A stretch of DNA of 64,000 bases from Chrysomallon squamiferum (lineage: Eukaryota > Mollusca > Gastropoda > Neomphalida > Peltospiridae), in contig CM022670.1 in assembly GCA_012295275.1 (NCBI GenBank), positions 29,837,938-29,901,937 on the forward strand, given 5' to 3'. Below are positions 15,701 through 28,101 of this stretch, in pieces; the first letter of the stretch is position 1, and each line of letters begins with the position of its first letter. A model generated the notes under the pieces. It was not told the origin of the DNA, did no database searches, and worked only from the letters and a program-made list of their open reading frames with translations. Both the position numbers and the translations under genes were made by a program.

Positions 15701-18419
15701 ACAAAATTGAGAAATTTGTGACATTCTGTCTCTTTTAGGAATTGATGAGGTCTCACGCTGGTGGGCAGCTGTTGTCAGTGTTGCATACTACTGGTTGCAT
15801 GGTGATGATGAAAATGCTGCTCGTCAGTACGGTATCTTGGACACTTTTCCAAAGAAACTGCAAGTGTCAGAGTAAGTTTTGAAACTCTTAATAATTTTAA
15901 AATCAAAAAAGATTTGAAAATTTCTTGCTAAAATGGTTCACAATGTTAGACAGAATCAAAGTAAACTCTTATTTTAAAAAGGTCAACATTTTTTACAGTT
16001 TATAATTTGGTAAAAATAACAGAATTTCAAAGAGCTAAACCAATTTCAGTGATCCTCTCCCAAGAGCTGTGTTGTTTGCTTACAAAGCAAGGAAAAGTTG
16101 GATGATGTTGACTGACAACTTTAACAGTAAAATTTGCATTCGCCAATGTGACAGAGCAGGACGATTGCTGAGAGAAACTTTGAAACTGACTTATGCTGAA
16201 GAAAACATCAACATTATAAAGGTGGGCATTTGTTAATCATTGTAGAATTACAGAATTTTAAAATACATTTTCTTTTTCAGTCCCATTGTACTGAGTACTG
16301 TACATATTTTATTTTGAAATGCAAGATACCAAGACATGTCTCTCAAGATCAAATAGTGTCAGGAATAGTAATGAATTTGGTTTAACTGGGTATTCAGTTT
16401 GAGGTTTTACATTTCAGTAATTGATAAATCATGGTATTATGTAAATTATTCAGTTTTGAGGGATTTGCAATTCAGAGAGATTCACTGAATGTATAAAATA
16501 TGTGTAAAGAGAGAGAGAGATTAATATAATTTTTGAATAAAGTTCTTGTTAAATCTGTGAAAACAATCATTTAATGTTAATTTGTTGTGAATTGTCTGAC
16601 AAGATTTTTAAATGAACAAAACATGTTGCTATAAAGCAAGCCTAGTGTTTTATATACAATACTTTTTTATTTTGTTGATATGATGGTTAGACATCTAGCT
16701 TTTTTTGTTTCAATCTTGTGGAAGACTTATAGAGAGCATGTTAACATTGTTTTTCTATATGTGAATTGAAATGCTCAATTCATTGACACTGTGCCAGGGA
16801 AAACTTTGCTATGCCCATGGTGCATTGTTGTTGCATTGCCTTGAATGATGATATGCAATGCATCTGCAGTGCAAGCATGATTGTAGTATCATCATCTACA
16901 AAAGAAGAGGACCTTTCTTTCTGTGGGTTATTTATATGTAACCTACTTCTTGTGATTAAAGCCTCAAGTTAAAACTACTTTCTTTTTCATTTCCATTTCT
17001 TTTCTTATTTATATGATTTATTAATATATAATGTTTAAATTAACATTTCTAATCTATTTTAAAAAGTTTTCTTTCAACACTGGAACAACTGCTACTGTCT
17101 TCTTTTTCTTTCGTTTCAAAAAATAGAATAGCAATATTAAGCATTAAAATATATTATCAATTCTGTTTATTCTTTTTAAAGGCAATTCAGTTATTACTTT
17201 GTGACTGGTTACTGACCACACGAACAAATGTGTGGGAACAGACCAATAGCTGGCAGGAGCATGGTCGCCCTGCATCACAGACAGAAATGATTGCTTTCCA
17301 ACAAGATGTTGCCAGTCTCCGAAAACTTTCACAAACAATGAAGACTGCTTTGCCAAAGGTAAATTATTCATTAAAATTTCGAGAAGGAAAAATAATAGTC
17401 ACAATTTCCATATGACATGGCTGTTTTTAAAGGATCTTGTCAAAACACTTCAGATTATCTTTACCATTAAATGTTTACACCTTTTAGAGATCTAGAATGT
17501 AAAGTAGGCTGTGAAACAAAATCTCATCTGCTTTTAAACTTGGGCACTTTTTGTAGATAAATTTATGAAGCAGATTAAATGTAACTGATAATATTTATTT
17601 CAGGTTTTCTTACATGAAGCAACAGCAAGGATCATCGCTGGAGCGAACCCAGCTCGAACACAGCACCTTCTGAATCGCAGCATAAGACATTACATGTGTA
17701 GAAATTCAGAATCTGGTACATATCTTTTATATTTCATCCAATTCAGCACATATATGTTAAAAAACCAAGAAATATGCTGATCAAATCTGAAGTTAATATC
17801 AGTTTTTGTGTAAATTTATTTATTGAAAGCTTTAAAAAAAATTAATTATCTAAATAAACAAAACAATTTATGTTCAGTTTTAAAGATTCATCACTGAATC
17901 ATCTTAAAATAATATTAATAATGTCATATTAAAAATAAGGTCATTTTTGTTCATAGGCTTTTGAAATTGCTTCATCCAATTTTCTGTAAGGTATTAAAAT
18001 TTACCTTTATATGAAATACATTTAATTTTCAGTTAAATCCTTTATCAAGTTTTTGGTTTAATGTTTATATAATGTAAACTTCAGTTTCTTTTATGTCAAA
18101 TGTATTTATTTTGAAGTTTTCACCCTAATATAAACATGAGTCTGCTACTGATATTAATACACTTAATAATACTTTCACAGATCAATTTGACTATCACGAT
18201 CATGATGAACTGCCCTTCAGGGAACATGCAACAGCATTGCTACTGGCTGGAAGACATCTTCCTGAACCACTGGTGGCTAGTATTAGTGATCGAGTCAGTT
18301 TGATTACCGAAGCCAGCACTATGTATGAAGCACTTGGAGATAGAAAATCTGTTCAGTTGTGTAGACAGACATTGATAAAAATAGAACAAAAATCAAATGA
18401 AATATTTGTCAAGTGCTGA
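9751..18419 (+). CDS. SREBF1: Sterol regulatory element-binding protein (membrane-bound bHLH-zip factor)
   Basis: Seventeen coding exons: 9751-9859, 10411-11006, 11252-11599, 11822-11936, 12118-12270, 12510-12713, 12904-13085, 13505-13766, 13972-14138, 14341-14503, 14703-14793, 15073-15182, 15739-15871, 16050-16221, 17182-17358, 17604-17715, 18181-18419; 1110 aa. It is an ER-anchored transcription factor released in the Golgi by S1P and S2P to activate lipid synthesis genes. The N terminus is an acidic segment followed by a Gln/Thr-rich region. The bHLH-zip (about 318-390) carries the family-specific Tyr329 in EKRYR. Next come DRSR 461-464, TM1 (about 465-484, with an Asn-Pro at 478-479), a short luminal loop with R499-T-L-Q502 as likely S1P site, TM2 (about 521-539), and a long cytosolic regulatory domain that binds SCAP. 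Vertebrate SREBF1 and SREBF2 are later paralogues, so the symbol is nominal. Confidence 0.95.
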
Positions 18420-20439
18420 TCATGACTTGTGTTTGGGGAAGAATTTTTGTTTGACAGGAAAAGTCATTTAATTTATAATATTATATAGCATTTTATTCAG
18501 GTTCATGTTTTATATATTTTAAAACAAAATAATAATAAAAAAATTAATATGTTGTAAATGTAACATAATGTTTGCGATTTTTGTAACAGTTATAATAAAA
18601 TGATGGCGTGCTTTTCTAGACAACAAAATCGTGAATAAACAATTAGCTTTGCTTCTTGTTGAAGTTTTGAATATTTTACCAGATCTGGTAATGGCAAAAC
18701 TTAAGTACCTGATTGTTTTTTTTTGGTTTTTTTTATTATTATTATTATTATTTTTTTTTTGGTTGGTGGTTGGTTTATTTATTTATTTATTTTTTACCAA
18801 TTTGTCTTGTACCTGAAAACATTAGAAATGTCAGCTTGGAAACACTTCATGTACACAGTTTAACTAATATTTTAGAAAATCATAATTTCATTAATTTTTT
18901 ATCTCATGTCCAGAAGTGCTACATTTTGGTAATTTATTTATTGCTTTTCTTTTTTTTATGTTTGCTATTTAATAAATAAGTAAGGATTTAGTAAACATTT
19001 TCATTGTCAGTTTATATCAAAGCTTTGAACACATGATCCACATTACTTTAATAATTTCTTTGAGAAAGGTAAGTCTGTCCAAATTGTAATTGGAAAATAT
19101 CCATAGTAAAAGATTTGAACACTGAAGTAGATATTAATTAGCACATTAGTAAAGTAAGTTTCATTCAACCACTTGACCAGTTAGACTGAGAAACAGTTTT
19201 GATGTATTTTTTTAATAATAAATAAGTATGTATTTTATTTTATTTTATTATTATTATTATTTTTTTTTTGTCTGTGGGTTTGTAAGGAAATTGTTATTAA
19301 AAATTAATCTCTAGGCATAGAGAGAATTATAAATACTTTTAATTGATATGATTGTTAATGAGCCACTGCAATAATAAATATAATTAACTGATTGCAGTGT
19401 GTGTGTGTATATATATTATATGTACATATATGTATATGTGTGTGTATGTATGTATATATATATTTGAGGGACTGAACTGAAATCACAATTTAAAGATGCA
19501 TAAACATGCTTAATGTGTATGAGGTTTAGTTCTCCTTGTTTACACATAAAGTACTTGGGAAATTCCTCTAAGATGTGTGGGACATTAAAATATGGTAAAC
19601 ACTGTCACTGGTGCTTTCTTAAGGAACCCAGGACAGTAATGGTCTGGCGGTATTGGTCAGGGATGTGAGATGTTATCTGTGTGACTGCGGTGAAAGAGAG
19701 TTCAAGAGAGAATATCTGGTAAGAGAGGAAGATGTTTGGGCCAATTCTCTGCAACATAACTATGATATTATTGTCTATAATTTTATACTATAATTCTATA
19801 TTGTGTTGTAGAAAGAGGCAGAGGAATTAAAGATGTAATGGAAATCGAACTTGTCTAGTTTTTGTGTGAGGATGATTTATGCACCTGGCCATATATATAT
19901 ATACACATTAAAAAGAAATAGATGAAGAGAATGTAAAACACATACATAATTCTGTCAATATATAATTTTTCCAAATGTTATACCTACCTTTTTATTTTTA
20001 TTTTTATTCATTCATTCATTTATTTAATGATTTATTGTTAAACGTGAAATGGAGGGGAGGTATCGATTTTGGTTGATTATGAACAAACGAATCGAGATTC
20101 TCTTGATGGCAGTTGGATCTCCAGTTCGATGGTGGAAATTGAAACGAACTAAATAAACAGGATCGCAACTGACACTCGGCACCCAATTATGATACTACTT
20201 ACGTGAAATAATTTTTGTACGAAAACATAGTAAGTTACAAGATCGACATTACCGTCACATAAAAACTGGTAGATTATCATAAACGTAGACTCGCATTTCC
20301 CGTAATAGAGAAAATTGAAACATTTTTCGGATCTCTTTAAATTAATAAAAATTGATTATAAATCATTTTACAGTTATAATAAAACGATAATACTGTGAGT
20401 TTGTTTTCCACAAAATACTTGGAAAAACCCCAGCGCGCA
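18420..20439. other. Intergenic region between SREBF and the F-box gene
   Basis: Begins with the SREBF 3'UTR. Further on are T-rich and TTA-rich runs (about 18715-18800 and 19236-19270) and a TG/TA microsatellite (about 19398-19461). A patch at 19620-19890 has higher complexity and may be an old repeat, but I recognise no protein or RNA in it. Confidence 0.6.
18594..18599 (+). terminator. SREBF1: Candidate poly(A) signal for SREBF
   Basis: AATAAA about 175 nt after the SREBF stop codon; a second AATAAA follows about 40 nt later. Spacing fits a short 3'UTR, with the usual caution for AT-rich sequence. Confidence 0.5.
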
Positions 20440-20594
20440 AAATTATTGGTGATGTGTAATAGGAAAAAAATTAACGTGCTAATCAGAGCAAGCTGTTGTG
20501 AAGCACGTCTGCGACGGGCACGCTTTCTGACAGGTCAGCGGGCGTGTCCGTCGCAGAATATGTGTAATCAGCAACATCAACATCAATAAATATA
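20440..20594 (+). other. Probable non-coding first exon of the F-box gene
   Basis: A stretch markedly richer in GC than its surroundings ends at a strong donor, GTAAGT at 20595. The next acceptor (TTTTCAG, exon from 21077) lies 53 nt before the F-box start codon. I infer a 5'UTR exon joined to 21077. The left limit is unknown and is given only as the start of the GC-richer stretch. It contains the hairpin at 20508-20557. Confidence 0.5.
20508..20557 (+). repeat. GC-rich stem-loop, probably in a 5'UTR
   Basis: Two 16-nt arms (20508-20523 and 20542-20557) pair along their full length. As RNA there are 15 Watson-Crick pairs and one G-U pair. The 18-nt loop itself contains a 5-bp inverted repeat, CTGAC/GTCAG, separated by 2 nt. 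The arms are far more GC-rich than anything within several kilobases. Possible roles are translational control or a structured RNA; it could also be the tip of a mobile palindrome. Confidence 0.8.
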
Positions 20595-20682
20595 GTAAGT
20601 ATTTTTATGAAACAACCCCCCTCAAAAAAAAAAACCACCAAAAAACCCCACCGTAACACCAACTTCCCTCCCCAAAAACTGT

Positions 20683-20684
<2 letters not shown>

Positions 20685-20726
<42 letters not shown>
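20685..20726. repeat. (AAT)n microsatellite
   Basis: About 13 AAT units within the inferred first intron of the F-box gene. Confidence 0.95.
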
Positions 20727-21129
20727 ATTTAAAAAAATTAAATAAATCAAAAACCATGTACATATGTCAAAATTATATGATATAACTTAGAATAAACCAT
20801 GAAATTGAGATTTGGTTATATTTGTATGGAAGAAGGAGGATAATTACCCTCAAAACTTTATTATCATTAAATCCAGCTGAATATTTTTTGTTTTACATTT
20901 GAAGAATCCTGATAAAATGGTTTAATACAACTAAAAAATAAACCAAGAAATTAAAATTTGGCAATGTGTGTACTGAAAAACTAGCATAACGATGCCAGAA
21001 CTATATTATAATTTCTGGGATAAGCATATTCAACTGAATAATAATTATTATTAACTTATTTTTGTTAACTTTTCAGGAAGTATATAAAGGTATCTGATAT
21101 GATTATCAATCAGTACTTCAAGCTATATC

Positions 21130-24100
21130 ATGTCCTCCAATATATTACATCTACCAAAAGAACTCCAGTACTTTATCCTTGCCAAGATTGATGGTATTTC
21201 ATTATGCATGGTGCAGAGAACTTGTAGTCAGTGGCAAGAGATTATCTCTGACTTAGAGTGTAACTTCAATGTGTGGTTACGTTGTTGCATAAGAGAGATT
21301 CCCAGTGAAATCATTGTCAAGATTGCTGGTACGACAGAACTCTACAAAACAAATGAATGCAGCTACACACCACATAATGGTTATAGAAAGATACACTGGA
21401 TGTTTTGGAAGCAGATTTATATAAAGTATATAACTTTTGGAAAAGTAGGCAAATGGCAGTATCAAAAAGTGGACATTCAACCTGGTTCTAACTCAAGTTA
21501 TGGTGTTGCTACAGCTTTGGAACTGAAAGGTATGTTGGATTGTGTTTTATGTGATAACTGTTATGTTAAAATGTAAAGTAGACAGTATGAGTATAATTTT
21601 ATAAAAATTATTTGGTAATAAAGCTAATAATTGTGTTATGTTCTGTTGACCTGAACATTAAATTTTATGTTTTAAAATGTTTGTTACAAAAACAGTCCCT
21701 AGTGGAGAAAGGAAAGAAAATAAAAACTAAATGTTAGGAAGTTAACATTTTTAGATGGTACCAACATAGATAATATAAACTGTAAATTAAAGAAGATACA
21801 AAAGTGACTTACTTAAAAAGTCATTCCTTTGTTTGTTAAATATCTCAGAAGATTTTCTTCTTTATTTTAAATGAAAGAAGGCAAAGAGACAAAAGTATGA
21901 GGAGATACATTCCTATATAAATTCATAGATGTGTTTTCTTTTTCTTGGTTTGCAATTAATTTCTTTTATTTATAAACAGACAACTTTATAGTATCTGGAC
22001 ACAAAGATGGCAGTGTTGTTGTGTGGGAAGATCTGAATGAGTATGGACATAATGAAGAAACTGGTGATCATATTATATCCCATCATTTTAGAGATGTCTC
22101 TGATGTCAAAGTCATTACAGAAGGTTATTTATTTATTTTCCTTGTCTTTAAAATGAATTAAAACAATTTAAATGACCATATATGGAGGTTAACATTTTCT
22201 CTTTTATCATGTTTTAATTTATTTTGGGATTATGTAAACAAATTTCAGATTGTTCAATTTAACATTGAAAATAATGAACTCCCTGTGATACACTGAGCAA
22301 ATAAAATATTTGTTAATATGAAATAATACCACAATAAAAGGGTAAATCAGTTTTTAATATCAATGTCATACTTCATTATTAACAAACATTGATTTTTTAA
22401 AAATGAAATAATAAAATATATTTTGATAATGTACAGAAAGTATGTAAAGCATTTGTTCATATAGCCAATAAATATACTGTAATGTGTTAAATAATGAAAT
22501 GATAAAAACTGATAATATCAAATTCCATATAACTTAGTAGCATTATTATTCTAGTGTTTTACATTAATATGTGCAAAGGCTGATCATAAGAAACTAACAA
22601 AATAACAACAAACTGTCACATAAAATAGAAAAGCACAGCACAGCAAGACACAACAAAACCCCCAGAGCATAACATATCTTAACATAATTTAATGTTTCTA
22701 GAATGTATTAGTTTGTGCTCAGCTTCACCAATAAAACACTTAACTTTAAAATAAATAATTATTATATAATATTTTTTTGAGAAACATTAAAAATAATGTT
22801 TCATTTTGTGTGTCTATGTGTGTGTGAGTGAGTGAGTGAGTGAGAGTGATTGAGTGTGTGTGTGTGTGTGATTGTTGTTTTACAATTTTAATTTAAAAAA
22901 CCACTGAGAATCGTTTTCAAAATTTAACTGGTTCATTGTTTCTAGGCTATGGAATGGACAGAGTTAAAGTTATTGTGTCTTCATCGCTATCATCCAGAGT
23001 TCACATCACAGATCTAATGGGTGATAAAGAGAGGAATAATGAAAAGGAGATCAGACAGTATTTTCCTAAACAAGTGAATGCGGTCAGGTGAGACTCATAC
23101 CTGTTATTCTCAAAGTAGTTATTTTTATAGTTTCAATTTTGGTGGAATCTTTGTATTTTTGGCCATGTTTTTCACTTTTTTAAAGTGTGTGTGTGTGTGT
23201 ATATGTATATGTATCATTGTATGTATATGTGTTTGTATTCTGTGTTTCTGTCTATCAGTTTTCCACTCTCTGTCTGTATCTATGTTTGTAGCTTGAATTG
23301 TAATTATTTAAACTTAAGCTTGAATTTTATGTTATTTTATTTTATTAATTTTATTTCATTGTTGTTTTCTGTAATTTACATATTTAATTTTTAAAATTAT
23401 TATTATTATTTATTTATTTTATTATTATTATTTTCATTAATGGTCTAGTGTATGGGGCCAGCATTTTGTTGTTGCTGCAAACTCGTCTATGGTCAGTGGT
23501 CAGAATGTTGAAATTGTCTCTTCACCAATGAACACAGAGGTTGTGTGGGAGTTGTATGGACATGAAACATCTGACCAGTCAGCTGTGGCCATGTGGGCCG
23601 ATGAGGTAGTAACATTTGTATTTAAAATAATTTTATTTATGTTTAAAACAATTTAAATGTTCTTGTTTATTCAAATTATCTGCTTGCTTCTTTTATATGT
23701 TAAATATATGATCCAAAATTTTCTTATAAAAAAATATATTATTTAAAAAATAAAGTGTTCCTTGATTAATTTTGTTTAAATTTCAAAGGTAATTTTATTT
23801 TATTTTATTTATTTATTTATTTTTTATATAAAGCTATTTTTAATGTACTTCATCCACGAATCTACTTTAATCAAAATATTAAATCAAAAATGGAAAATGC
23901 GATTTTGAAATGGGCATATGACAATATAAATCAATTAAACACTAAATATAAAAAGATAATAAAAATTTAGTACATGTGAACTGGACACTAAAAAAACTGT
24001 AACTATTTTCATGCACAATTGCAGAACACTATTTGGAATGTGAAATAGGCTAAAAGTTTGATACCTTTTTATATGTCAGTGTCTTGACCACAGAGCTACA

Positions 24101-25945
24101 GACTGTTCACTTTTACTCATTTTCAGGTTGTGAGTGGGGATTTCTCTGGGAATCTCTTGTCATGGAAGTTAACACCAAACATTTTATCCAATTCTGATCC
24201 AGTATTGTTAGCTCAGTTTGGTGTCACTGTTAAATCCATTTGCCTTCAAGGAAAGAATATGATTGTTCTTCTAGGTGGGTTGTTTATTATTTGATATCTC
24301 TTTTCATTTGAAGCATTTAAAACATTTAATTGTTTATTCAATTTAAAGTTATATAATATCTATAGATGTTAGTACATATCTTTATATTAAAATTATTTTG
24401 TGTAGATTGTGTATCCCTTATCTGATGTTTTGAAATCCAAAACCTTTTCTGAGCAACAGAAATAGTGATATCTTAAAGTTTTCAGATTGTTTTGCCTACA
24501 CAAACTTTATTCTATGCAGAAAATTATTAAAAATATTTATCTAAAAAAATCCTGCAGACTATTTGTGTAAGCTGTTTGTGAAATAGAGAATCCAGAAAAT
24601 TCCAGAATTCAGAACCCTTCCTGTCCCAAACATTTTTGATACAGGATTCTGAACTTGCGTGGTGATGACACATAAAAAAAAAAAAATACCTTTTTTAACC
24701 TTACCTGGGATATTTTTATTGAAACTGCACTGAATCTTTTTAAACAAATTTTGATAGATTGGGAAGCATTCTTTGCATCTTTATAAAAATGTATGTGCAT
24801 TACCTGGAATAGGGAATAGCTGTATAGTATATTAGAGAAAAGTTGTCCAAAGACCAAACATTAAGCATTAGCCAGGTAAGAGACCTGAAAGAGTTGTATG
24901 TACACATTTCAAGACAATAAAAATTCTGGGTCATCTGGCTAGAAGGGTAAACACCCCAAAGGATACATTAAGGAAAAAGGTCACTTGAAATGAATTTTGT
25001 TTTATAATTAATTATCTTTTGATTTATGTATGAAATTAAATGCAGTTTTCTTGATAATATTTCATTTCTTCTCTATATAAAGATTGAATGTTAAAATTTT
25101 TAGGTGATGGCAGTATCTGTTTTTGTGGAAAAGATAGAGTTTTCCAGAGAGTTTTGAGACAGGCTTTGTTTGAAGTTCTTGGTGGAACACCAGATTGTAT
25201 TGCTTTCTTTGGTCCTGTTCTTGCTGTCTGTGTAACCTTTGGTAAGTATTCACATCAAAAGAAAAAAAAACTGTCCAGTTAAATCTGACTATTAAATGAT
25301 TTAGATTCTTAAAATACAGTTTTAATATTAGAACGTTGCTTAAAGAAACAATGTAAATTAATTAATGAAGAAAAAAATAATTTTATTAATTGAAGATTGA
25401 ACATTATTCAGTCAAATATTTAAGCTTTCCAACACCATGTACAGGTGTTACTTCAATTTATATCAACAAACCTTAGAATAAATTAATGAAAATACAATGC
25501 AAGAATGTTATTTTAATTTGTTAATATCTTTTATAATGGCATATTACATAACATGAAAAAAATATAAGAAAGTAAATAAATATTCAACCAATGTATAGTT
25601 TCAGCTCGAAAACCTTTTTTCCCTCCACTTAAAACTGTTTTATTCTTATATTTAACTGTATACTTTTAAAAATATTTATTTATTTATTATTTTTATTTTA
25701 TTTATTTTTTTTTTTTTGTGTGTGTGTGTGTATGTATGTGTGTTTGAACAGGAGCATTTTACCTGTATCACGTACCAGATCAGAACTGTTGGGACAGTCT
25801 CAATTTGCTGGAGCCACTAACCCGAGTTTGTACAGAAAAACCACTGATCACTGCCTTAAGTCTTGGCCATGATGGAAATGGACCTCTTGTTGCTGTGGCA
25901 ACTGATGATGGGGCTATATCTCTATATAAATGGCACCCACCTTGA
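21130..25945 (+). CDS. F-box and WD40-like repeat protein
   Basis: Seven coding exons: 21130-21529, 21980-22123, 22946-23087, 23449-23605, 24127-24274, 25104-25241, 25752-25945; 440 aa. Residues about 5-45 form an F-box (LPKELQYFILAKID...VQRTCSQW pattern), which in this family binds SKP1 in an SCF ubiquitin ligase. The rest is built of beta-propeller-like repeats with WD-type endings such as VSGHKDGSVVVWED, VSGDFSGNLLSWK and ATDDGAISLYKW. The propeller would recruit substrate. Blades are divergent and I cannot match it to a named FBXW subfamily. All splice phases agree. The second exon uses a weak donor, GTTATT, at 22124, the least certain junction. The upstream non-coding exon is described separately. 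Confidence 0.82.
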
Positions 25946-26197
25946 GTTCTTGAAATTTTGTATAGTTGTAATGGTATCTGAATCTGATCTTATAGTGCCA
26001 TATTCTTATGATACAGGTATCTCTTGTACTTATTGAACTTTTTTTATTATTTTGATATAATCATTATGTTTTGTTTCTTGGTCATTCTGTTCCAGAGATT
26101 TCAGAGTTCAGAACTTTGACCAGTTAGAAATAAGCTGAATTTTTGTTTTGTTTGTTACGGTTTTCACAAACATAATCAGTATAGTGTTACTTTGTTT

Positions 26198-26203
26198 AAT
26201 AAA
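26198..26203 (+). terminator. Candidate poly(A) signal for the F-box gene
   Basis: AATAAA about 250 nt after the stop codon, the first clean hexamer in the 3' flank on this strand. Confidence 0.45.
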
Positions 26204-26634
26204 TGAGCATATTATACTCAGCAGTGATTATTCTCATTTCAACCATGTTTATGCACCGATATATACATGCATAAATATAAAGTAATGAAAAAAAACCTAA
26301 AATTCATTACTGGTACAGCTGGGTAGTAAAATCATTTAAATCTTATATTAATTTCTAGTTTCTTTATTTTCTAAAATTACAATCTAATTTTAGACATATT
26401 TTATTAATTTGTAATAGTTAGTCATACATTTTTTTGTACAAAATGTTTATCCTACCTTTTAATTTTTAAAGTTTTTTTTAGTGTTTTTTTAGTGTTTTTT
26501 TAGTATTTGATTTTTGTTATTGTTTCTCAAAATATTTTGTGCTTTTTAAAAAGTTTTTATAATAATAAATAATTTTATATTAATATATTAATTTTGGTAT
26601 TTCTTATTACTATTTTAAAGAACTGATAATATAA

Positions 26635-26649
26635 ATATATATATATATA

Positions 26650-26683
<34 letters not shown>
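26635..26683. repeat. (AT)n-(GT)n microsatellite
   Basis: A short AT tract followed by about 15 GT units in the convergent intergenic DNA. Confidence 0.95.
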
Positions 26684-26685
<2 letters not shown>

Positions 26686-28101
26686 AAAATGAAGAAGAAA
26701 TGTTTGCCCAACTAATAAAATGTTTTAAATCATTTATTCTGAATGTATTGGAATGACTCATCATTCGATTTGTTTCAAAAGAGAATGCAAATACGTTGTA
26801 AAATCAGGAAGTTAAATTTATTAATTACTTAATGTTAAATATATGTTATGTAGAAGGCCACCACTAACAAGAGAGTATTGTCTTGAAATGTGAAGTAGAA
26901 AAATGTTTGGAAGATATAATACTGTATGAAGTAAAGAAATAAATATTAACATATTCCAATCATATGCTTTGAAAACAGTATCTAGCAGTAACAGTAGTAA
27001 TATGTATTGCAAAGATCATATAAAACTGTCCAAACAGTTTGATAAATATAGAATTTTATAGTAACATATTCCTGTTTAATATCTACTCTTACCTCGAACA
27101 GTAGGCTGCAGCTAGAAATTTCAAATAAATAGCTCACATAGATCAAATCATATATACCAAATGTCCTTTCATTCAGTTAAAGTTTTTATAAGAACTTCTG
27201 AAAACACCAGTGCTGTTCCTATGATTTTTAATTCCAAAAATGTTTTTAAAGAATATAAAAAATTAAAAAGAATAAAAGAAAATTGTATTGTATTTCTTAC
27301 AGTGGTAACAACAGCTTAAAAGGAAAACATTACAAATTTGCAAACAGTTATTTTTATTGCACATATTTGTCACTATTACATTACTTTTCACATAATTTTG
27401 TTAATACAGACTAGCTCCATACATAAAAGACTGAAAATTAAATGAATTCATTTTGATTATAATGACACTATAAAACAAATCACAGCTTACAGGCATATTG
27501 TAAGTTGTGTACATTAATAATAATAATAATGATAATAATAATAAAATATATTAATATAATAAAACAATAACACATTTAATTTTTTTGGTAAAAATTGTTT
27601 AAATTCCAAACTATAATGGTGGTTTTTTGTATGAATTCAAAGTTATGCTTTATTTAAATACAGTTTTGGAAATTTACAGTTAGATAAATATACATTCAAA
27701 ACAGGATTTCTAATTTTTTACAGTAAAGGATTGCTCATGTTATATTTATCAAATCAATAAAAGTATGTGAGTGTTTATGTATATCTTTTTAGAAATGTGA
27801 TTTTACTATTTTAGATCAGTGAGAAATAACTAATTAACTAACTAACTAAATATATAAATAAAAAAGATAAAAATCAGAAGAAATAGTTATATTTTAATGA
27901 AAGAATATTACTAAAAGAAAAATTCTGGAACATAATTTGCACTGTAGTCACCTTTAACCAACAACATATTCACAACTAATCTGCAGATTCAAATATCATT
28001 GCAAACTAAATGCATTCAGGACTGTGTATTATGTCTATACTGTTGTGTTTGTGATAAAGTAAAAGCCGTTTATGAAAAATATTACACACAGTGTTTTTAA
28101 A

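Larger units (their letters stand above)
25946..28101. other. Convergent 3' region between the F-box gene and TBCK
   Basis: Contains both 3'UTRs. A run of three related GTTTTTTTTA-like units lies near 26470-26505, and an AT/GT microsatellite at 26635-26683. A short AAT-type run lies near 27515-27545. No open frame with recognisable similarity is present. Confidence 0.6.

Noticed and set aside
15230-15730. Higher-complexity segment with 60-120 codon frames in the SREBF intron
   Set aside because: No recognisable similarity and no terminal repeats seen; could be an old element, but I cannot support a call.
24400-24900. Segment in an F-box gene intron beginning TGTATCCCTTATCTGA, possibly a DNA transposon
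   Set aside because: No convincing inverted end or target duplication could be found by eye; a genome copy-number search would settle it.
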